From the NCBI GenBank assembly GCA_964397015.1, contig CAYNHL010000095.1:1-14162 (forward strand): 14,162 nucleotides of DNA, read 5' to 3'. The notes under the pieces were generated by a model, which was given only the letters and a program-made list of their open reading frames with translations, made no database searches and was not told where the DNA came from. The stretch is from MADRE2 sp964397015. Its GTDB lineage: Bacteria > Desulfobacterota > Desulfobacteria > Desulfobacterales > Desulfobacteraceae. A program made the position numbers and the translations under genes. Position 1 is the stretch's first letter, and each line of letters starts with the position of its first letter. Positions 13,277 through 14,162 of this stretch are shown here, in pieces.

Positions 13277-13314
13277 ATTAGTAACCGTGGCGAGGCACGA
13301 GGCCCGGTACTAAT
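13277..13314 (-). terminator. Intrinsic terminator facing left
   Basis: ATTAGTA-A-CCG at 13277-13287 pairs with CGGTACTAAT at 13305-13314 with one bulge. Read on the minus strand, the stem is followed by CC and then eight T (plus-strand A-run at 13267-13274). It would stop transcripts coming from the right, for which no gene is seen in the window. On the plus strand it is a hairpin without a T-run. Confidence 0.6.
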
Positions 13315-13316
13315 AC

Positions 13317-13698
13317 ATGGTTCAAGAAGCCGCGGATCCCACCTGGGTGAGCCGGCTTCCCTATTATTCCATCAGCCACAACGTGTCTTCCGTCGATACC
13401 GCCCTCTCTTTCCTGGGTCCCGTTCTGATGCTCCTGGTGATCGTGATCTATTTTAACCGGGTTCGAAAAAAGGTCCGGAACAAACCATTAACCATTGGAA
13501 TGACTCTCGCCGGGATATTTTCCGCAGGCACCGGTCTTCTGCTGTGGCTCGGGTGGCCGGCAGATACCACTGCCATGTTCACCCTTTCAATCCTCCAGGG
13601 TATTTCTGCCGTGGGGGTCATCGGGATGCTGATTATCCTTTTTATTGACATCCCGGTCAGAGGGACATCCGGTAGCATGCTGTTTCACTGGTGTTTCC
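13317..13698 (+). pseudogene. Membrane protein fragment, repeat copy B
   Basis: The open frame from ATG 13317 to a stop at 13830 encodes a protein with about three hydrophobic helices: FLGPVLMLLVIVIYF, TLAGIFSAGTGLLLWLGWP and GISAVGVIGMLIILFI. A basic loop (NRVRKKVRNK) lies between the first two. Bases 13520-13698 match repeat copy A (236-415) at about 90%. Past 13698 the match ends and the reading continues with less convincing residues (HVYTGDRITPWIDDKD). No ribosome site precedes the ATG, which lies three bases after a hairpin, so this may be a truncated gene whose 5' end was lost. I do not recognise the family. Confidence 0.55.
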
Positions 13699-13765
13699 AT
13701 GTTTATACCGGTGACAGGATAACGCCCTGGATTGACGACAAGGATAGAAATCGCTCAGTCTTTTG

Positions 13766-13795
13766 TTTAATTTTTTCATCATATTGTTGTATAAT
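13766..13795 (+). promoter_or_regulatory. Candidate promoter before IS91 transposase
   Basis: TTTAAT at 13766-13771 and a consensus TATAAT at 13790-13795 are 18 bases apart, 84 bases before ATG 13879. The region is AT-rich and would fit the transposase's own promoter. Confidence 0.45.
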
Positions 13796-13878
13796 TTCAA
13801 CAAACACAGTATCATCTACTCCCAGGTTTTAATTTCCAATCAGGTGTCCATGAAAAATTTATCTGTTTTGATTTCGAT

Positions 13879-14162
13879 ATGGCTCAGTCTACAACATATC
13901 ATCTTGATGTTTACGCGTGCCCTTCAGGGTATCAGCCGCGCAATCCAAAGGCAATGGAATTTGCCAGGGTCCGTTGTGAAGAGTGTGGGCATGAGTATCT
14001 CCTGGCGTTTTCCTGCAAGCGCCGGCAATTTTGTCCGTCCTGCCATCAGAAACGGGTGATTGAATATGGAGAATGGCTGTTGACACAGGTGCTGAAAGAT
14101 GTCCCTCATCGGCAGTAACCTGAAGGTCAGAAACTGGGTTTTCAGTATTCCCAAACGGCTGC
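13879..14162 (+). pseudogene. IS91-family transposase, internally deleted and interrupted
   Basis: The reading starts MAQSTTYHLDVYACPSGYQP, then has the IS91-type zinc-binding block VRCEECGHEYLLAFSCKRRQ and FCPSCHQKRVIEYGEWL. IS91 transposases are HUH-type rolling-circle enzymes. Compared with the family as I know it, about 60 residues between the PRNP start motif and FARVRC are missing. At 14116 the frame meets a stop after VPHRQ. The expected next residues, WVFSIPKRL, resume at 14135 in another frame, so 19 bases (14116-14134) are inserted. The gene continues past the window edge, so the catalytic tyrosine region is not seen. This copy cannot be functional. Confidence 0.85.

Noticed and set aside
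1..14162. CRISPR array, tRNA or rRNA
   Set aside because: No regularly spaced direct repeats with unique spacers, no tRNA cloverleaf pattern and no rRNA-like conserved segments were seen.

Overview
The window looks like a piece of chromosome from a sulfate-reducing deltaproteobacterium (Desulfobacterota), most likely of the Desulfobacteraceae type. The best evidence is a complete adenylylsulfate (APS) reductase operon, aprB-aprA, on the minus strand. PAS-type sigma-54 activators, a YkgJ-type cysteine cluster protein and multihaem cytochrome remnants fit the same kind of organism. The taxon is an inference, since there is no rRNA or other phylogenetic marker here.

Layout. 1-1250: two broken genes meet at about 415-424, a decayed small membrane protein (+) and a PAS-PAS-AAA+ sigma-54 activator (-) cut off inside Walker A. 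1262-2668: an intact PAS-AAA+-Fis type activator (-) with no ordinary start codon. 2669-2907: a divergent control region with two imperfect sigma-54 promoters. 2908-3699: YkgJ-family protein (+). 3709-6790: aprB, aprA and two small translationally coupled genes (-). 6791-7252: a palindrome-rich control region with three copies of GTGGCGCCAC. 7253-7805: a DUF4242-like protein (+) converging with a small unknown protein (-). 7931-8346: the N-terminal stub of a molybdopterin oxidoreductase and an unclear ORF. 8424-9041: a GAF-domain protein. 9106-9710: a gene graveyard (-) with membrane transport remnants and a Nudix fragment. 9809-10902: a MarR regulator and a SAM methyltransferase sharing an operator-like motif. 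10898-11848: a multihaem cytochrome c pseudogene. 11999-12484: an exported protein with a recombinant tail. 12627-13249: a HigB/HigA-like toxin-antitoxin pair. 13317-14162: a second copy of the membrane-protein repeat and a broken IS91-family transposase.

How it fits together. The clear catalytic function is APS to sulfite plus AMP by AprBA, in the cytoplasm. The usual partners sat and qmoABC are not beside it. Instead the operon runs into two small genes, one with a zinc-ribbon pattern. The right half is dominated by decay: truncations, homopolymer frameshifts, a 7-bp tandem duplication, nonsense codons and DNA-level repeats. Together with the TA module, the IS91 relic and about 90% identical direct repeats 13.3 kb apart, this marks a plastic region that has taken repeated insertions and deletions. 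I see no CRISPR array, tRNA or rRNA. The most interesting items are the isolated aprBA operon with its repeated palindromes, the bracketing direct repeats, the exact 28-bp repeat read in two frames, and the paired MarR operator.
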